64,000 bases of DNA, taken from contig JOAA01000040.1 of assembly GCA_000720375.1 (NCBI GenBank), positions 19,054-83,053 on the forward strand, in the 5' to 3' direction. The DNA is from Rhodococcus rhodnii (GTDB taxonomy: Bacteria > Actinomycetota > Actinomycetes > Mycobacteriales > Pseudonocardiaceae). Below the pieces are notes generated by a model. It ran no database searches. It saw only the letters and a program-made list of their open reading frames with translations, and was not told where the DNA came from. This document shows, piece after piece, positions 34,298 to 43,692 of the stretch. Within the stretch, counting starts at the first letter, position 1. Each line of letters starts with the position of its first letter. A program made the position numbers and the translations under genes.

Positions 34298-35931
34298 CCG
34301 CGTCGAGCTGGGATCCACGAACCGAGCACGTCCATTCGTGGCTGGCCAGGCGGCTGGCCGAGGAATACCCGGCGCTCGGCGGCGAAGCCGGCCAACTGGT
34401 GTCGCAAGGCCGGATCACGCTGATCCTCGACGGTCTCGACGAGATGCCCGAAGCCCTGCACGCCGCCGCGATCAACGCACTCGATCACATCACCGGCGAA
34501 CTGGTGCTGACGTGCCGGACCACCGAATACGAAGCGGCGGTCGCGAGCGGCGGGGTCCTGCTGACCAAGGCGACGGTCGTGGAGATCGAGCCGGTCCAGT
34601 TGCCCGACGCGACCGCGTTCCTGCTCAGTGCCGGGCCGCCGGCGAGGAAACGCTGGCAGCCCGTGCTGGATCGGCTTCAGCGGGAGCCGGACCTGCCCTT
34701 GGCCCAGGCGATGGCCAGTCCGCTGATGGTCACGCTGGCGCGGACGATCTACACGGCGACCACAACCGATCCGGCCGAACTGCTGGACGAGACCAGGTTC
34801 CCGACCAGAGCAGCGATCGAAGGCCACCTCCTCGAGGCGTTCATCCCGACCGCGTACGCATCGCAGCCCGCACCGCCGGACGCCGCCACTCCCCTGCGCC
34901 AGTACCCCGCTGCTCAGGCGCACAACTGGCTGCGGTTGCTGGCCCGTCAGCTCGACCGGTCCGACACCCACGACATCGCCTGGTGGGACCTTCTGCACGC
35001 GGTCTCGCGTCCGGCACGGGTGCTGTTGGTCGGACTCGCGTCCGCCGTGGTGTTCGGACTTGCCGGGGGCATCGCGGGCGGTCTGGGATCGGACCGGCCC
35101 GAATGGCCACTTTATGCCGGGTCGTACGCGATCGCCTTCGGGCTGGCGGGCGGCCTCGTTTTCTGGGCCGCACCACGCGCCAGGCCAGTGCGTGTCGAGC
35201 TGCGCTTCCGCGGATCATGGCCGCGGTTTTTCGCCAGGTTCGCCGCAGGCGCGGCGATCGGGGTCGCGCTGGGCCTCGGGATGGGCCTGCCCAAGCCAAT
35301 CGTGGCCGGAGTCGGCGTCGCAGTAGGGCTCGCGGTCGGGATCCGAGTATGGCTCGGCACTCCCGCCGAGGTGGATGAGGTGTCCAGCCCCAGGGTCGTG
35401 CTGCGGCAGGACCGAATCGCCGCGCTCGTTCTGGGACTCGCGTTCGCGCTCGCTTTGACCTTCCCTGGCGGAATGGCCGTTGGCGTGCCCACGCTGGAAA
35501 CCGCGGGTCACACCGTCGGCACCATCGACATCGTGATCAGCGCGCTCGGCGGCGCGTTGGCGGGCGCGGCCATCGGCGCGGTCTGGTTCGGCTGGATCGG
35601 TGTGCTGGCCTACGGTCTCGCGAGCGGTGTCGCCGGCGGGCTCATCTTCGGCCCCGTCTACCCGAACGTCTCCGGCGTGGGCGTCGGTATCGCGTTCGGT
35701 ACGGTCTTCGGGCTTTCCGTCGCGTGTCTCAGCGTGTTGTCCCGAGCGTGGGGCACGTTCGTGATCAGCCGGTTTTGGCTGGCGCTGCGCGGAGATCTGC
35801 CGTGGCAGCTCATCCGCTTCCTCGAGGACGCGCATCAACGCGGTGTACTGCGCCAAAACGGTGGCGTGTACCAATTCCGCCACGCGCGGCTCCGTGACCA
35901 CCTGGCCCGCAGCCAGTCAGGATCTAGTTGA
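34192..35931 (+). CDS. NACHT NTPase with glycine-rich membrane domain, C-terminal part of the SARP-NACHT protein
   Basis: In this frame the NACHT module is intact: Walker A GEPGAGKT (nt 34201-34224), Walker B ITLILDGLDEM (about nt 34414-34446) and sensor-like ELVLTCRTTEY. The nominal GTG 34192 follows the expected junction VGVVLGEPGAGKT, so it was probably continuous with the SARP part before a one-base change in the GGGG/GTGG tract at 34186-34196. Residues about 280-530 of this part form several glycine-rich hydrophobic segments (VVFGLAGGIAGGL, GAAIGVALGLGMGLP, LGGALAGAAIGAVWFG), probably membrane-spanning. A soluble tail follows (YQFRHARLRDHLA) that resembles the helical end of NACHT proteins. 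Confidence 0.8.
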   Translation: MVLGEPGAGKTVLALLLTLALLEKARPSDPVPVLLTASSWDPRTEHVHSWLARRLAEEYPALGGEAGQLVSQGRITLILDGLDEMPEALHAAAINALDHITGELVLTCRTTEYEAAVASGGVLLTKATVVEIEPVQLPDATAFLLSAGPPARKRWQPVLDRLQREPDLPLAQAMASPLMVTLARTIYTATTTDPAELLDETRFPTRAAIEGHLLEAFIPTAYASQPAPPDAATPLRQYPAAQAHNWLRLLARQLDRSDTHDIAWWDLLHAVSRPARVLLVGLASAVVFGLAGGIAGGLGSDRPEWPLYAGSYAIAFGLAGGLVFWAAPRARPVRVELRFRGSWPRFFARFAAGAAIGVALGLGMGLPKPIVAGVGVAVGLAVGIRVWLGTPAEVDEVSSPRVVLRQDRIAALVLGLAFALALTFPGGMAVGVPTLETAGHTVGTIDIVISALGGALAGAAIGAVWFGWIGVLAYGLASGVAGGLIFGPVYPNVSGVGVGIAFGTVFGLSVACLSVLSRAWGTFVISRFWLALRGDLPWQLIRFLEDAHQRGVLRQNGGVYQFRHARLRDHLARSQSGSS

Positions 35932-35989
35932 CTGCGCCAGGTCATGGTGAATGATTCACCCCAGTCACTCCATTCGTCTGGGAGGCGTC

Positions 35990-38053
35990 ATGAGGAAACG
36001 CGGATGGGGTCTTACGACCGCCACCGTGCTGCTCCTGTCCACCGTCACATTCAGCTTTCCCACCACCGCCAACGCGGACTTATCCGCCGCCGACGAGCTC
36101 TCGCTCGTCCGCGTGCAACTGCCGACCGAAGCCATGTTCGACGAGCTCCTCGCAAGTGGTGCGGACATCGCTGCCAGACCCCGGATGGACGACGGCAGCC
36201 TGCTCGTCGACCTCGTTCTCAACGACGGCCAGCTCGACGCGCTGATCGCGCGCGGCGCGAAGACCGTGCAGGTGATCCAAGGCCCGGGCGACGCGCAGGC
36301 GCGTTTCGCCGAGTCACAGCGTTCCGGCCAGCGCGCGGCCGCCGCGGACACGCTGCATTTCCTGTCCGCCAACTGGTGGAGCTCCGAGGGCCGTACGTTC
36401 TTGCAGACGCTCGTGGCGACGACGGCGATCGCGGATCCGGACGTCGAAATCACCGTCACGTGGACCGCCGCGAACGGCGCCACGGGATCGTTCCCGTTGC
36501 GGCGCTTCGTGGACGCGGGCGAGTACCAGTACCACGTCGCTGATCCGCAGGTTCTGCCAGCGCAGCCAACGAAGGTCACGGCGTCGTCCAGCCTGGGCGG
36601 GGTGAGCCGCGTCGTGACACCGACGGCGTGGCCGGGTGCCACTCCACCGCCGCTGCCGGCCGGGTACCAGAAGGACTTCATCGACGCCTACATGACGCCG
36701 ACCGACATCAAGGCCAGGATCGCCCGCCTGGGGCGGCAATATCCGAACCTGGTGGAGGTCGTCGACCTGCCACACAAGACGCAGGGCTACCGCCGCACCG
36801 CGACCGCCTACCTCGGTGACCCGGCGAACGCCGCGGTTGTCGTGGAATCCAAGCAGTTCGGCGACCAGGGCCCGAACGGCTGGCAGGTCAAGACGGTCAA
36901 CCCCGGCAAGCCGAACCAGCCGGCGCAGGCCACTTGGCGCGACCGCGTGCTGACCGTCTCGCTCGCGACCGACAACACCGGCGCGGTGATCAGTACGACC
37001 GACCAGATCGCGGCGCTGATCTCGGCGCGTTTCCCGCAGCGCTTCACCGCGTTCGTCGAGGACGGCTCCGCGGGCAAGGCCATGCCGGTCGCCGGACCGA
37101 CCACAATGGACGATGGACTGGACGGTTCCGTGTCGCGTAAACCGTGGACCGTGCAGGCGTTGCGGATCGGCGTGCACCGCGACGGTTCGCGTATCGGAGT
37201 GCTCGCCTACTCGCAGGAACACGCGCGGGAATGGGGAACCCCGCTCGTCACGCTCGAGTTCGCCGAGCGGCTGCTCGCCAACTACGCGACCGACGCCGCC
37301 ACCAGGCAGCTGCTGGAGAGCGTCGAGGTCTTCGTGATCCCGGTGGTCAACCCGGACGGGGCGAACTACTCGTTCAACGACGCCAGCTTCCAGCGCAAGA
37401 ACCTGGTGAACCACTGCACCGGCGCGCAGCGCGACCCGCGCAACGCCGACTCGTGGGGCGTGGACATCAACCGTAACTACACCGTCGGCTCGATATTCGA
37501 CGGCTACGTCGGCGCGTCGATCACCAACTGCCTGTCCGGCACGTACGCGGGCACGGCGGAGCTTTCGGAGGCGGAGTCGAACAACGTCATCGCGCTGGCG
37601 AAGGCACATGACAACATCAAGTTCGCGATGAACGTGCACAGCTACGGCGGGTACTTCATGTGGCCGCCGGGTGCGTACGCCATGCCGGGCCGCGTCACGT
37701 TGCCACGGCCGTCGGCTGAGGAAGGCGCGATGTTCCAGGCGTCCGCGAAGCGGATCGTCGGTGCGATCTCGGCATCGCGGGGCACGGTGACGTGGCCGTC
37801 GCGCACCGGCCCGGTCGCGGACGTGCTGTACTCGGCGGCCGGCAACTCGGCCGACCAGCTGTACTACGAGCTCGGCATCTTCGCGTGGGACTTCGAGATC
37901 GGCAACGACCGCTGGAACCCGCAGACCAACCGGTGGGAGGCCGTCGGCTTCCAGCCGCCGTTCGCCGAGGCGCACGCCGAATCCCAGGAGTACGCCGAAG
38001 GTCTGGTCGAGCTGCTGAGGGTGGCGCGGGACTACGACCGACAAGGCCGCTGA
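35990..38053 (+). CDS. secreted zinc carboxypeptidase, M14 family
   Basis: Extracellular metallocarboxypeptidase, 687 aa. It has a signal peptide (about 1-29, ending TTANA), a propeptide-like N-terminal region with a beta-sandwich (about 100-220), and the M14 catalytic region. Zinc ligands are seen as His411 and Glu414 (SQEHAREWG) and His550 (NVHSYGGYF). A DFEIG segment near Glu636 carries the probable catalytic Glu. Substrate-pocket features include NPDGANYSF and VDINRNY. An insertion of about 120 residues (about 265-395) separates the first strands from the HxxE motif, as in long actinobacterial M14 enzymes. GGGAGGCGTC precedes ATG 35990. It is likely a monocistronic nutrient-scavenging peptidase ending at a strong hairpin. 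Confidence 0.9.
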   Translation: MRKRGWGLTTATVLLLSTVTFSFPTTANADLSAADELSLVRVQLPTEAMFDELLASGADIAARPRMDDGSLLVDLVLNDGQLDALIARGAKTVQVIQGPGDAQARFAESQRSGQRAAAADTLHFLSANWWSSEGRTFLQTLVATTAIADPDVEITVTWTAANGATGSFPLRRFVDAGEYQYHVADPQVLPAQPTKVTASSSLGGVSRVVTPTAWPGATPPPLPAGYQKDFIDAYMTPTDIKARIARLGRQYPNLVEVVDLPHKTQGYRRTATAYLGDPANAAVVVESKQFGDQGPNGWQVKTVNPGKPNQPAQATWRDRVLTVSLATDNTGAVISTTDQIAALISARFPQRFTAFVEDGSAGKAMPVAGPTTMDDGLDGSVSRKPWTVQALRIGVHRDGSRIGVLAYSQEHAREWGTPLVTLEFAERLLANYATDAATRQLLESVEVFVIPVVNPDGANYSFNDASFQRKNLVNHCTGAQRDPRNADSWGVDINRNYTVGSIFDGYVGASITNCLSGTYAGTAELSEAESNNVIALAKAHDNIKFAMNVHSYGGYFMWPPGAYAMPGRVTLPRPSAEEGAMFQASAKRIVGAISASRGTVTWPSRTGPVADVLYSAAGNSADQLYYELGIFAWDFEIGNDRWNPQTNRWEAVGFQPPFAEAHAESQEYAEGLVELLRVARDYDRQGR

Positions 38054-38066
38054 CCCGAAAGACACA

Positions 38067-38099
38067 CGGGCCCGGGAAGCGTCGCGCTTCCCGGGCCCG
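38067..38099 (+). terminator. strong hairpin after the M14 gene
   Basis: A perfect 14-bp stem (arms 38067-38080 and 38086-38099, CGGGCCCGGGAAGC and its complement) encloses a 5-nt loop, 13 bp after the stop. There is no T-run, as is common for actinomycete intrinsic terminators. Confidence 0.75.
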
Positions 38100-38114
38100 C
38101 GGCAATTCGAGGGC

Positions 38115-38125
38115 CGAAAGTTTCG
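38115..38125. promoter_or_regulatory. CGAAA-N-TTTCG palindrome, XlnR-like operator
   Basis: CGAAAGTTTCG is a perfect palindrome around one base. GAAA-N-TTTC elements are known upstream of xylanase genes in Streptomyces, where LacI-type xylan regulators bind. A related tandem element occurs 120 bp downstream, close to the promoter. Confidence 0.5.
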
Positions 38126-38233
38126 ATTCCACCGGGCCGATCAATGCCCGCCGTGGAGATCAAATCCGGATTCCACTCGGACCTTTCCAGCAATTACGTG
38201 CGGAGCGCAGGTCCTCGACAACCCGGCGATTAT

Positions 38234-38252
38234 CGAAACTTTTCCGAAAGTT
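38234..38252. promoter_or_regulatory. second xylanase-type operator cluster
   Basis: CGAAACTTTTCCGAAAGTT contains CGAAAC-TTTTC followed by CGAAAG-TT, and also forms the inverted repeat AACTTT-N4-AAAGTT (38237-38252). It directly abuts the candidate -35 hexamer at 38254, an ideal position for repression. Confidence 0.5.
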
Positions 38253-38253
38253 G

Positions 38254-38283
38254 TTGACTACCCTGCGCAGGCGGTTCGATACT
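38254..38283 (+). promoter_or_regulatory. candidate promoter of the xylanase gene
   Basis: TTGACT (38254-38259) and GATACT (38278-38283) are separated by 18 bp, close to the actinomycete housekeeping sigma consensus. Transcription would start near 38290. Confidence 0.5.
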
Positions 38284-38404
38284 GGCGTCATCCGGCAGAA
38301 CCCATCCCCTGCCCATCCGGGTCGCCGCGAGAATCGTTCGGCCCATTCCCACGCCGGGTCATATCGCGCTGCCCGATTTCTGTCGCCCTCAGCGAGGAGG
38401 AGAC

Positions 38405-39079
38405 GTGCACTGGGAAGACAATCCGATCACCCGTCGCGGATTCATGGGCCGCGCAGGCGCATTGGCGCTGGCCACGTCCACGCTCGTACTGCCGGGAACG
38501 GCACACGCCCAGACCGTGACCACGAACCAGACCGGCACCCACAACGGGTTCTACTACTCGTTCTGGACCGACGCACAGGGAACCGTGTCGATGACAATGG
38601 GTTCCGGCGGCCAATACAGCACATCGTGGCGGAACACCGGGAACTTCGTGTGCGGTAAAGGCTGGAGCAATGGCAGCAGGCGCACGGTGAACTACTCGGG
38701 CAGCTTCAACCCGTCCGGCAACGGTTACCTCTGCCTTTACGGATGGACTTCCAACCCGCTGGTGGAGTACTACATCGTAGACAATTACGGCACCTATCGG
38801 CCGACCGGCGAACACCGAGGGACAGTCACCAGCGACGGCGGTACGTACGACATCTACCGCACAATGCGCTACAACGCGCCATCGGTCGAAGGCACGAGGA
38901 CATTCCCGCAATTCTGGAGTGTCCGGCAACAACGCCGGACCGGCGGCAGCATCACCACCGGAAACCACTTCGACGCATGGTCACGAGCCGGAATGGGTCT
39001 CGGCGCCTTCCGCTACTACATGATCATGGCGACCGAGGGATACCAGAGCAGCGGCAACTCCAACATCACCGTGCGCTGA
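38405..39079 (+). CDS. Tat-exported endo-1,4-beta-xylanase, GH11
   Basis: Secreted xylanase of 224 aa, a single-domain GH11 beta-jelly roll. The N-terminus has a twin-arginine signal ([16 protein letters not shown]) with cleavage near GTAHA^Q. Nucleophile Glu121 is in NPLVEYYIV and acid/base Glu211 in [10 protein letters not shown]; the thumb region [14 protein letters not shown] is intact. No carbohydrate-binding module follows, unlike many Streptomyces enzymes. GTG 38405 is supported by GAGGAGG 4-5 nt upstream. It is followed by a strong bidirectional hairpin. Xylan-dependent control by a LacI-type regulator is inferred from the operator-like repeats upstream. Confidence 0.95.
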   Translation: MHWEDNPITRRGFMGRAGALALATSTLVLPGTAHAQTVTTNQTGTHNGFYYSFWTDAQGTVSMTMGSGGQYSTSWRNTGNFVCGKGWSNGSRRTVNYSGSFNPSGNGYLCLYGWTSNPLVEYYIVDNYGTYRPTGEHRGTVTSDGGTYDIYRTMRYNAPSVEGTRTFPQFWSVRQQRRTGGSITTGNHFDAWSRAGMGLGAFRYYMIMATEGYQSSGNSNITVR

Positions 39080-39096
39080 ACCCGTCGCCCAACCGT

Positions 39097-39132
39097 CAGT
39101 CGCGTGGTCGGTTCCCGCCGACCACGCGACTG
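39097..39132. terminator. bidirectional terminator between xylanase and small secreted gene
   Basis: A perfect 15-bp stem (39097-39111 with 39118-39132; CAGTCGCGTGGTCGG and complement) encloses a 6-nt loop. It lies between the convergent GH11 gene and the small gene at 39141-39421, 18 and 9 bp from their stops, so it can serve both. Confidence 0.75.
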
Positions 39133-39140
39133 ATGAGCGC

Positions 39141-39421
39141 TCACCGGTACGAACAACTCCACTTGAGCGGCCCGTAGTCGAAGGCATGGCCGTAGATCAG
39201 GTCGTCATCACCGACGACGACGGAGCTGTTGGCGTGCTTGACACCATCCGGCAACGGAAGCTCGGTGACCGTGCCGTCGTTGTCCAGATCGACGGGTCGT
39301 ACCCCTCGGGTGTCTTGATCTTCTCGACCACCCACCGGCATGTGTCGGCCTGTGCAGGTATCGCGAAGACCATTCCTGCCGCGAGCACCGCCGCGGCAGG
39401 AATGCCAAACCGCTTGTGCAC
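39141..39421 (-). pseudogene. small secreted protein gene with a frame break
   Basis: GTG 39421 with AGAGGGGG upstream starts a protein with a clear signal peptide (KRFGIPAAAVLAAGMVFAIPAQA) followed by DTCRWVVEKIKTPEG. The frame then goes out of register (YDPSIWTTTARS). One frame over, sequence that reads naturally continues from the same codons: GVRPVDLDNDGTVTELPLP, later SSVVVGDDDLIYGHAFDY, ending LKWSCSYR. The sequence between start and stop is 281 bp, one base short of an intact frame of about 93 residues. Two Cys residues, one near each end, would suit a small disulfide-bonded extracellular protein. No family recognised. The break near 39300 is either a mutation or a sequencing error. 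Confidence 0.55.
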
Positions 39422-39488
39422 AAATCCCCCTCTGATGGCTTCCATCCCTCGAAGCGCATCATCCCGAGGCGATCTTGCGGTTTTCTTC

Positions 39489-41717
39489 TCACTCGCGGCA
39501 CTCTTCGGCTTGGCCTGCCGCGAACGACGCCACCCAGGCCAGTGCCGAGTTCCAGTTGATGGCGACCTCGTTGGTCGACCACGAGCCGATGTCGTCGATG
39601 TAGCACATCGCCGCGGCGCAGCCTTTCAGCTTGTCCTGGGCGACCGGGTCCTGGATACCGGAGTTCGGGCCACCGGCCAGTGAACCCGCCGGCGGGTTGG
39701 GCAGGGCCGGATCCGCCTGGTGCGCCCAGAAACGGTGGTGCTGGTTGCGTGCGTCGCGCTCGCCGTACCCGGTCACGTACGACACGTTCAGCGGATTCCG
39801 GCCGAGCACGTAGTCCAGTCCATTGAGGACAGCATTGCGGTACGCGGTGTTCCGTGTCAGGTCATAGGCTGTGCCGAGGACGACGAGATTGTTCAGTACC
39901 TGACTGTTGGATCCCCACACGTACTGTCCACCTGAAGGCGCGTACGGGATTCCGTAAGCCTGGCTGCGCGCTGTGGCGAGAAGTTTGTCGGCACCGGCGA
40001 TCACGGAACGCCGCACCCGTTGCCGATCGGGCAGCCGACTGGGGACAGTGGCCAAATTCAGCCGGCCCAGCGCCGCGACCGACTGCCAGGAGAAACCGTC
40101 CACAGTGAACACATCGGCGGTGTGCACCGGCGAGGACGTGACGAAGTCCCGGTATTCCGGTGCGCCTGTGGTGAGGTACAACTCAGCCGCGGCCCAGTAG
40201 AACTCGTCTGTCACGTTGGTGTCATCGTACGTGCCACCGCCGTTTCCGTCCGATGTGGACGCGTAGATGGCCGGATTCGCCTTGGCCGCGGACCACGCCT
40301 GCCGGGCTGCCGCGAGGCAGCGAGTGGCGAACGCCCGGTCGTACGGCGAGAACAGCCGTGCACACTGAGCCGCGGTCGCGGCCAGGTTCAACGTCGCCGC
40401 CGTGGACACCGGATGGAGCTCGCGGAGCTTGGGATCCAGATGCGGCAACTGCGGCAGCCCGGTCCATTCGTTGTCATGGATCTTGTGGTGTGCCATCCCG
40501 GCGAACGGCTTGCCGACCGGAACCTGCATCCGCAGCAGGAAATCCAGCTGCCAGCGCGCCTCGTCGAGGATGTCGGGCGTCCCGTTGCCACGCTCAGGGA
40601 CACGGAGTTTGCCGTCGCCGAGGGTGCCCGGATGGTACTTCACCCGCTCGAACTCGTTCATCAGCTGAGCCACCGCGATGCCGCCATTCACCACGTACTT
40701 GCCGTGGTCGCCCGCGTCGTACCAACCACCGCGCACATCCAGCCGGTAGTCGCACACACCGGGCTGGCAGGGAACGTCCGTATCACCTTGGTTCGGTGCA
40801 ACCCCGAGATGCGCGGCCGGACGGGCGTGCGCGGGCCCGACGAGTGCTGCGTCGATCGGGATCCCGCTGCGCTGGTGGTAGAAGAAGGCCAGCGAGTCCG
40901 ATCGCAGCCGCTGGTAGAAGTCGCCGCCGATGTCGAACGGGACACTGGTCTCGCCGTCGGCGCTGAGCGTATAACCCTTGCCGGCCAACGCCGAGCTGAA
41001 GTCGATCAGGTGCGTATTCTGCCGCGAGGTCGGGTCGATTCCTTGCGGCTTGGTGGTTCCGCTCGCCGCAACGGCGCCGTCGGGCTTGCGCAGCTGCCAG
41101 GCCACTGGATCCGTTGACGTGGTGACCAGCGTGCCGTGCTTCGCCGCATTGGGCAGGTATCCGGTCTGGTTGACCCGCACCCGCGGTCCAGTGTCCGGTA
41201 TGTACGGAGGCGGTGCCGTTCCACCGGCCAACGACACGTTGTCGACACAGAACGTGAACGCCGTCGGGCTGCCGCCGATCTGGAAGGTCACCTGCGCTTT
41301 GGCGGTATCGACGCTGGAGGTGAAGCGGAACTCGGCCCGGCTGTCCGCAGCGGTCAGCGAGACCTGTTGGGACAGCTGAGGAGTGTATGGCGGATCCGAC
41401 AACTGCACGTTCGCCCGGATGGTGACCGGAGTGGACGCCGATGCGGTGAACGCGAAGACGTAGGGCTCCCCCGCAACCAGGTCGATCTCGTTCTGGCCGA
41501 TGCTCGCATCCCACGGATTGACGGTGCCCTCGGGCACGGTCGCGCATAACCGGCCATCGACCACTGCGGCGGGCGCATTCGCCGTCCACCACCATGGTGC
41601 GGTGCCGGCATCGAAACCACCGTTGGTGATCTGCTCGGCGGGCTCGGCCTCAGCCGCGACGGGTGCAGCCAGTACGAGCGAGATTCCCAGTAAGGCACTG
41701 ACCATCGTGCGGGGCAT
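39489..41717 (-). CDS. secreted GH9 endoglucanase with CBM4-like and Ig-like modules
   Basis: Extracellular cellulase, 742 aa. It has a signal peptide (about 1-25, ending AAEAEPA), an N-terminal CBM4_9-type beta-sandwich (about 26-170: [23 protein letters not shown]) and a CelD-type Ig-like domain (about 175-265: [15 protein letters not shown]). The GH9 (alpha/alpha)6 barrel follows (about 275-740). Catalytic marks are [18 protein letters not shown] (two Asp), [17 protein letters not shown] and the general-acid Glu in [16 protein letters not shown] 41717 has GGGAAGGGAAG upstream. It lies 20 bp downstream of the GH5 gene on the same strand and is probably cotranscribed with it under the CebR box. 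Confidence 0.93.
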   Translation of the reverse strand: MPRTMVSALLGISLVLAAPVAAEAEPAEQITNGGFDAGTAPWWWTANAPAAVVDGRLCATVPEGTVNPWDASIGQNEIDLVAGEPYVFAFTASASTPVTIRANVQLSDPPYTPQLSQQVSLTAADSRAEFRFTSSVDTAKAQVTFQIGGSPTAFTFCVDNVSLAGGTAPPPYIPDTGPRVRVNQTGYLPNAAKHGTLVTTSTDPVAWQLRKPDGAVAASGTTKPQGIDPTSRQNTHLIDFSSALAGKGYTLSADGETSVPFDIGGDFYQRLRSDSLAFFYHQRSGIPIDAALVGPAHARPAAHLGVAPNQGDTDVPCQPGVCDYRLDVRGGWYDAGDHGKYVVNGGIAVAQLMNEFERVKYHPGTLGDGKLRVPERGNGTPDILDEARWQLDFLLRMQVPVGKPFAGMAHHKIHDNEWTGLPQLPHLDPKLRELHPVSTAATLNLAATAAQCARLFSPYDRAFATRCLAAARQAWSAAKANPAIYASTSDGNGGGTYDDTNVTDEFYWAAAELYLTTGAPEYRDFVTSSPVHTADVFTVDGFSWQSVAALGRLNLATVPSRLPDRQRVRRSVIAGADKLLATARSQAYGIPYAPSGGQYVWGSNSQVLNNLVVLGTAYDLTRNTAYRNAVLNGLDYVLGRNPLNVSYVTGYGERDARNQHHRFWAHQADPALPNPPAGSLAGGPNSGIQDPVAQDKLKGCAAAMCYIDDIGSWSTNEVAINWNSALAWVASFAAGQAEECRE

Positions 41718-41737
41718 GTGACTTCCCTTCCCGGTAC

Positions 41738-43357
41738 TCAGCTCGTCGCGCAGGTGTTTCCGTTGAGGCTGAACGAAGTCGGCGCCGGGTTCGCCCCGGT
41801 GTGGGTGCCGTTGAAGCCGATGCTGGCGGCGGCATTCGGCGCCAGCGTGCCGTTCCACGTCAGGTTGGTCGCGGTGACGTCAGCGCTGCCTGTCGATTGC
41901 GTCCACGTGGCGCTCCAGCCAGGCGGGGTGAGCCGCTGGCCGGCGGCGTACGTGAAGGCCAAGGTCCAGCCGTTGATTGCGCTGGCCCCGGTGTTCGTGA
42001 TGGTGACGGTTGCGGTGTATCCGTTGGAGCCCCAGTTCGTGGCGCCGTAGGTCACCTTGCACGTCCTGTCGCCGCCGCCGGCTGTCGTGGTCACGGTGAC
42101 AATCCCGGAGTTCGCCGAGAAGTTCGGCACAGCATCGCGGGCTCGCACCTGGTACCGGTAGGTAGTCGACGGGGTCAGACCGGTGTTGGTGAACGTCGTT
42201 GTGCCGGACGTGCCAACCAAGGAGAACGCGCCGCTTCCGGTCGCACGGTAGACCTCATATCCAGTCACACCGACGTTGTCCGTCGAGGGCGTCCAGGTCA
42301 GCGTGGCACTGCTTGACGTCACGGCGGATGCCGTTGGCGTGCCAGGGGTGGTCGGCGGTTCGGTGTCCCCGCCGCCGCCTCCGTAGATGGTGGCTTCGCG
42401 CGAGGTCTGTCGAATTCCATTGGGGCCGTTGAGGACCCGTTCGCCCCAAGGAGTGAGGCTGGCGGGGTTGAACGCGGTCACCATGTCCAGGTACTCGACA
42501 CCGCCGCTGTTGCCGCTCCACGACCAGCCGAGGTAGCCGATGCCACGGGACTGCGCCTGCGCCATGATCGTGTCTTCATCGGGGTTGCCGTCCGAGTGGT
42601 TGTGCCCGAACTCGCCGACCACGAGCGGCAAACCGGCGGTCCGGAACGCGTCGAAGTACGCGTTGATCTCGGCCGCGGTGTCGTACACGCCGTACATGTG
42701 GATGGAGAAGACCGTGTTGCGCTGCGGGTCGGCGTTGAACACCGACGCCGCGTTGTCCCGCATGATGTTCTGCCAGTCCTGGCCCCACATCGGCGCGTCA
42801 GCCATGATCAGGTGCTGCAGTCCGGCACCGCGCAACCGTGCGATGGCATTGGACGTCGCGCTCGCCCAGGTCGCGCTGACCTGCTGGTTGTTACCGAAAG
42901 GCTCGTTGCCCAGGTTGACGACGACGTAGTTCTCCTGGCCCTTGAGCGCGCTCGCGACACTGATCCAGTAACTGGCCGCCTGATCAAGGCTCGCGGCCGC
43001 GCCCTCCTCACCGAAACCGGTGGTGTCGTGCGCCTCCAGCACACAGATCAGGCGCGACTGCTTGCACAGCGAGATGACGTTGGTGACCTCGGCGGCGGAC
43101 GTCGGCCCCCACCGCTGACCACTGCCGAGCACGACCCGGACCGTGTTGGCGCCGAAGGACTTGATGTTCGCGTACGAACTGGTTTGGCTCTGGTACCACA
43201 CATGCGGGTGGTTCACGCCGCGCATCACGAACGTACTGCCGTTCGCCTCGACGACCCTGGTGCCGGAAACCCGCAGCCCGACCGCCGCCGCTTCCGCGGC
43301 AGGCACAGCCGTCAGCGCGCCCGCGCTCAACACAAGAGCCATCGCGAGCATCCTCAT
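41738..43357 (-). CDS. secreted GH5 beta-mannanase/cellulase with FN3 and CBM2
   Basis: Extracellular endo-glycanase, 539 aa. It has a signal peptide (about 1-24) and a GH5 domain (about 25-325) with acid/base Glu152 (NLGNEPFG) and nucleophile Glu249 (VVGEFGHNH). The short HMYGVYD and [14 protein letters not shown] segments resemble GH5 subfamily 8 bacterial mannanases; endoglucanase activity is the alternative. After a GGGGG linker come an FN3 domain (about 335-425) and a C-terminal cellulose-binding CBM2 (about 435-539, [19 protein letters not shown], ending in Cys). GAGGTGACTG precedes ATG 43357. A perfect CebR-type palindrome lies 34 bp upstream, implying induction by cello-oligosaccharides. 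Confidence 0.92.
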   Translation of the reverse strand: MRMLAMALVLSAGALTAVPAAEAAAVGLRVSGTRVVEANGSTFVMRGVNHPHVWYQSQTSSYANIKSFGANTVRVVLGSGQRWGPTSAAEVTNVISLCKQSRLICVLEAHDTTGFGEEGAAASLDQAASYWISVASALKGQENYVVVNLGNEPFGNNQQVSATWASATSNAIARLRGAGLQHLIMADAPMWGQDWQNIMRDNAASVFNADPQRNTVFSIHMYGVYDTAAEINAYFDAFRTAGLPLVVGEFGHNHSDGNPDEDTIMAQAQSRGIGYLGWSWSGNSGGVEYLDMVTAFNPASLTPWGERVLNGPNGIRQTSREATIYGGGGGDTEPPTTPGTPTASAVTSSSATLTWTPSTDNVGVTGYEVYRATGSGAFSLVGTSGTTTFTNTGLTPSTTYRYQVRARDAVPNFSANSGIVTVTTTAGGGDRTCKVTYGATNWGSNGYTATVTITNTGASAINGWTLAFTYAAGQRLTPPGWSATWTQSTGSADVTATNLTWNGTLAPNAAASIGFNGTHTGANPAPTSFSLNGNTCATS

Positions 43358-43692
43358 CAGTCACCTCACTGTGGCCTGACCACCCGGATTCTGGGAGCGC
43401 TCCCAGAGACGGACTGTATCCGGTCAGCGACACAATGACACTCCGCCAATCGGCCCAGAGCACTCCGGAGCCGGGCTGGGCGACCGGAGCATCCGTTGAA
43501 CCGGCCGTCCGGAATCGGCCGTCACGCTCGCGACGACCCGGGCAGCGAAATCCCACGCGGAAACGGAATGACAGGTTGCCGCGGTTCGGACCGTGCGACG
43601 AGAGCGGAGGCGATACCTGGTTCGCGCGCACGAAGACACCCGCCATCGGCCCGGGCAGGCTCCCTACGAGGGGAATGCCTGTTGGAGGCCTG
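43358..43692. other. 335-bp divergent intergenic region
   Basis: The gap between the GH5 gene and the peptide-transport operon contains the CebR box (43391-43406) near its left end and TTGGAGG at the right end before ATG 43693. I see no small gene, terminator or clear promoter hexamers in the remaining part. Confidence 0.5.
43391..43406. promoter_or_regulatory. perfect CebR box
   Basis: CTGGGAGCGCTCCCAG is a perfect 16-bp palindrome containing TGGGAGCGCTCCCA, which is the consensus operator of the cellobiose/cellotriose-responsive LacI repressor CebR of Streptomyces. It sits 34 bp upstream of the GH5 start codon, so it should govern the GH5-GH9 unit. The peptide operon on the other strand begins 287 bp away and is less likely to be a target. 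Confidence 0.85.

Larger units (their letters stand above)
38054..38404. other. 351-bp intergenic region before the xylanase gene
   Basis: No gene is seen here. It contains the M14 terminator (38067-38099), CGAAA-N-TTTCG-type repeats (38115-38125 and 38234-38252), a candidate sigma-70-like promoter (38254-38283) and a leader of about 115 nt ending in GAGGAGG before GTG 38405. Confidence 0.6.

Noticed and set aside
33236..35931. Secondary-metabolite cluster marked by the SARP gene
   Set aside because: No polyketide, NRPS, terpene or tailoring genes flank it; neighbours are a glycosidase and a carboxypeptidase.
36314..38065. 583-codon minus-strand frame opposite the M14 carboxypeptidase
   Set aside because: Arg/Val/Asp/His-rich shadow of a recognisable peptidase, with no domain pattern. 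Similar shadows at 7286-8686, 31655-33064, 43522-45303 and 50664-52181 were rejected for the same reason.
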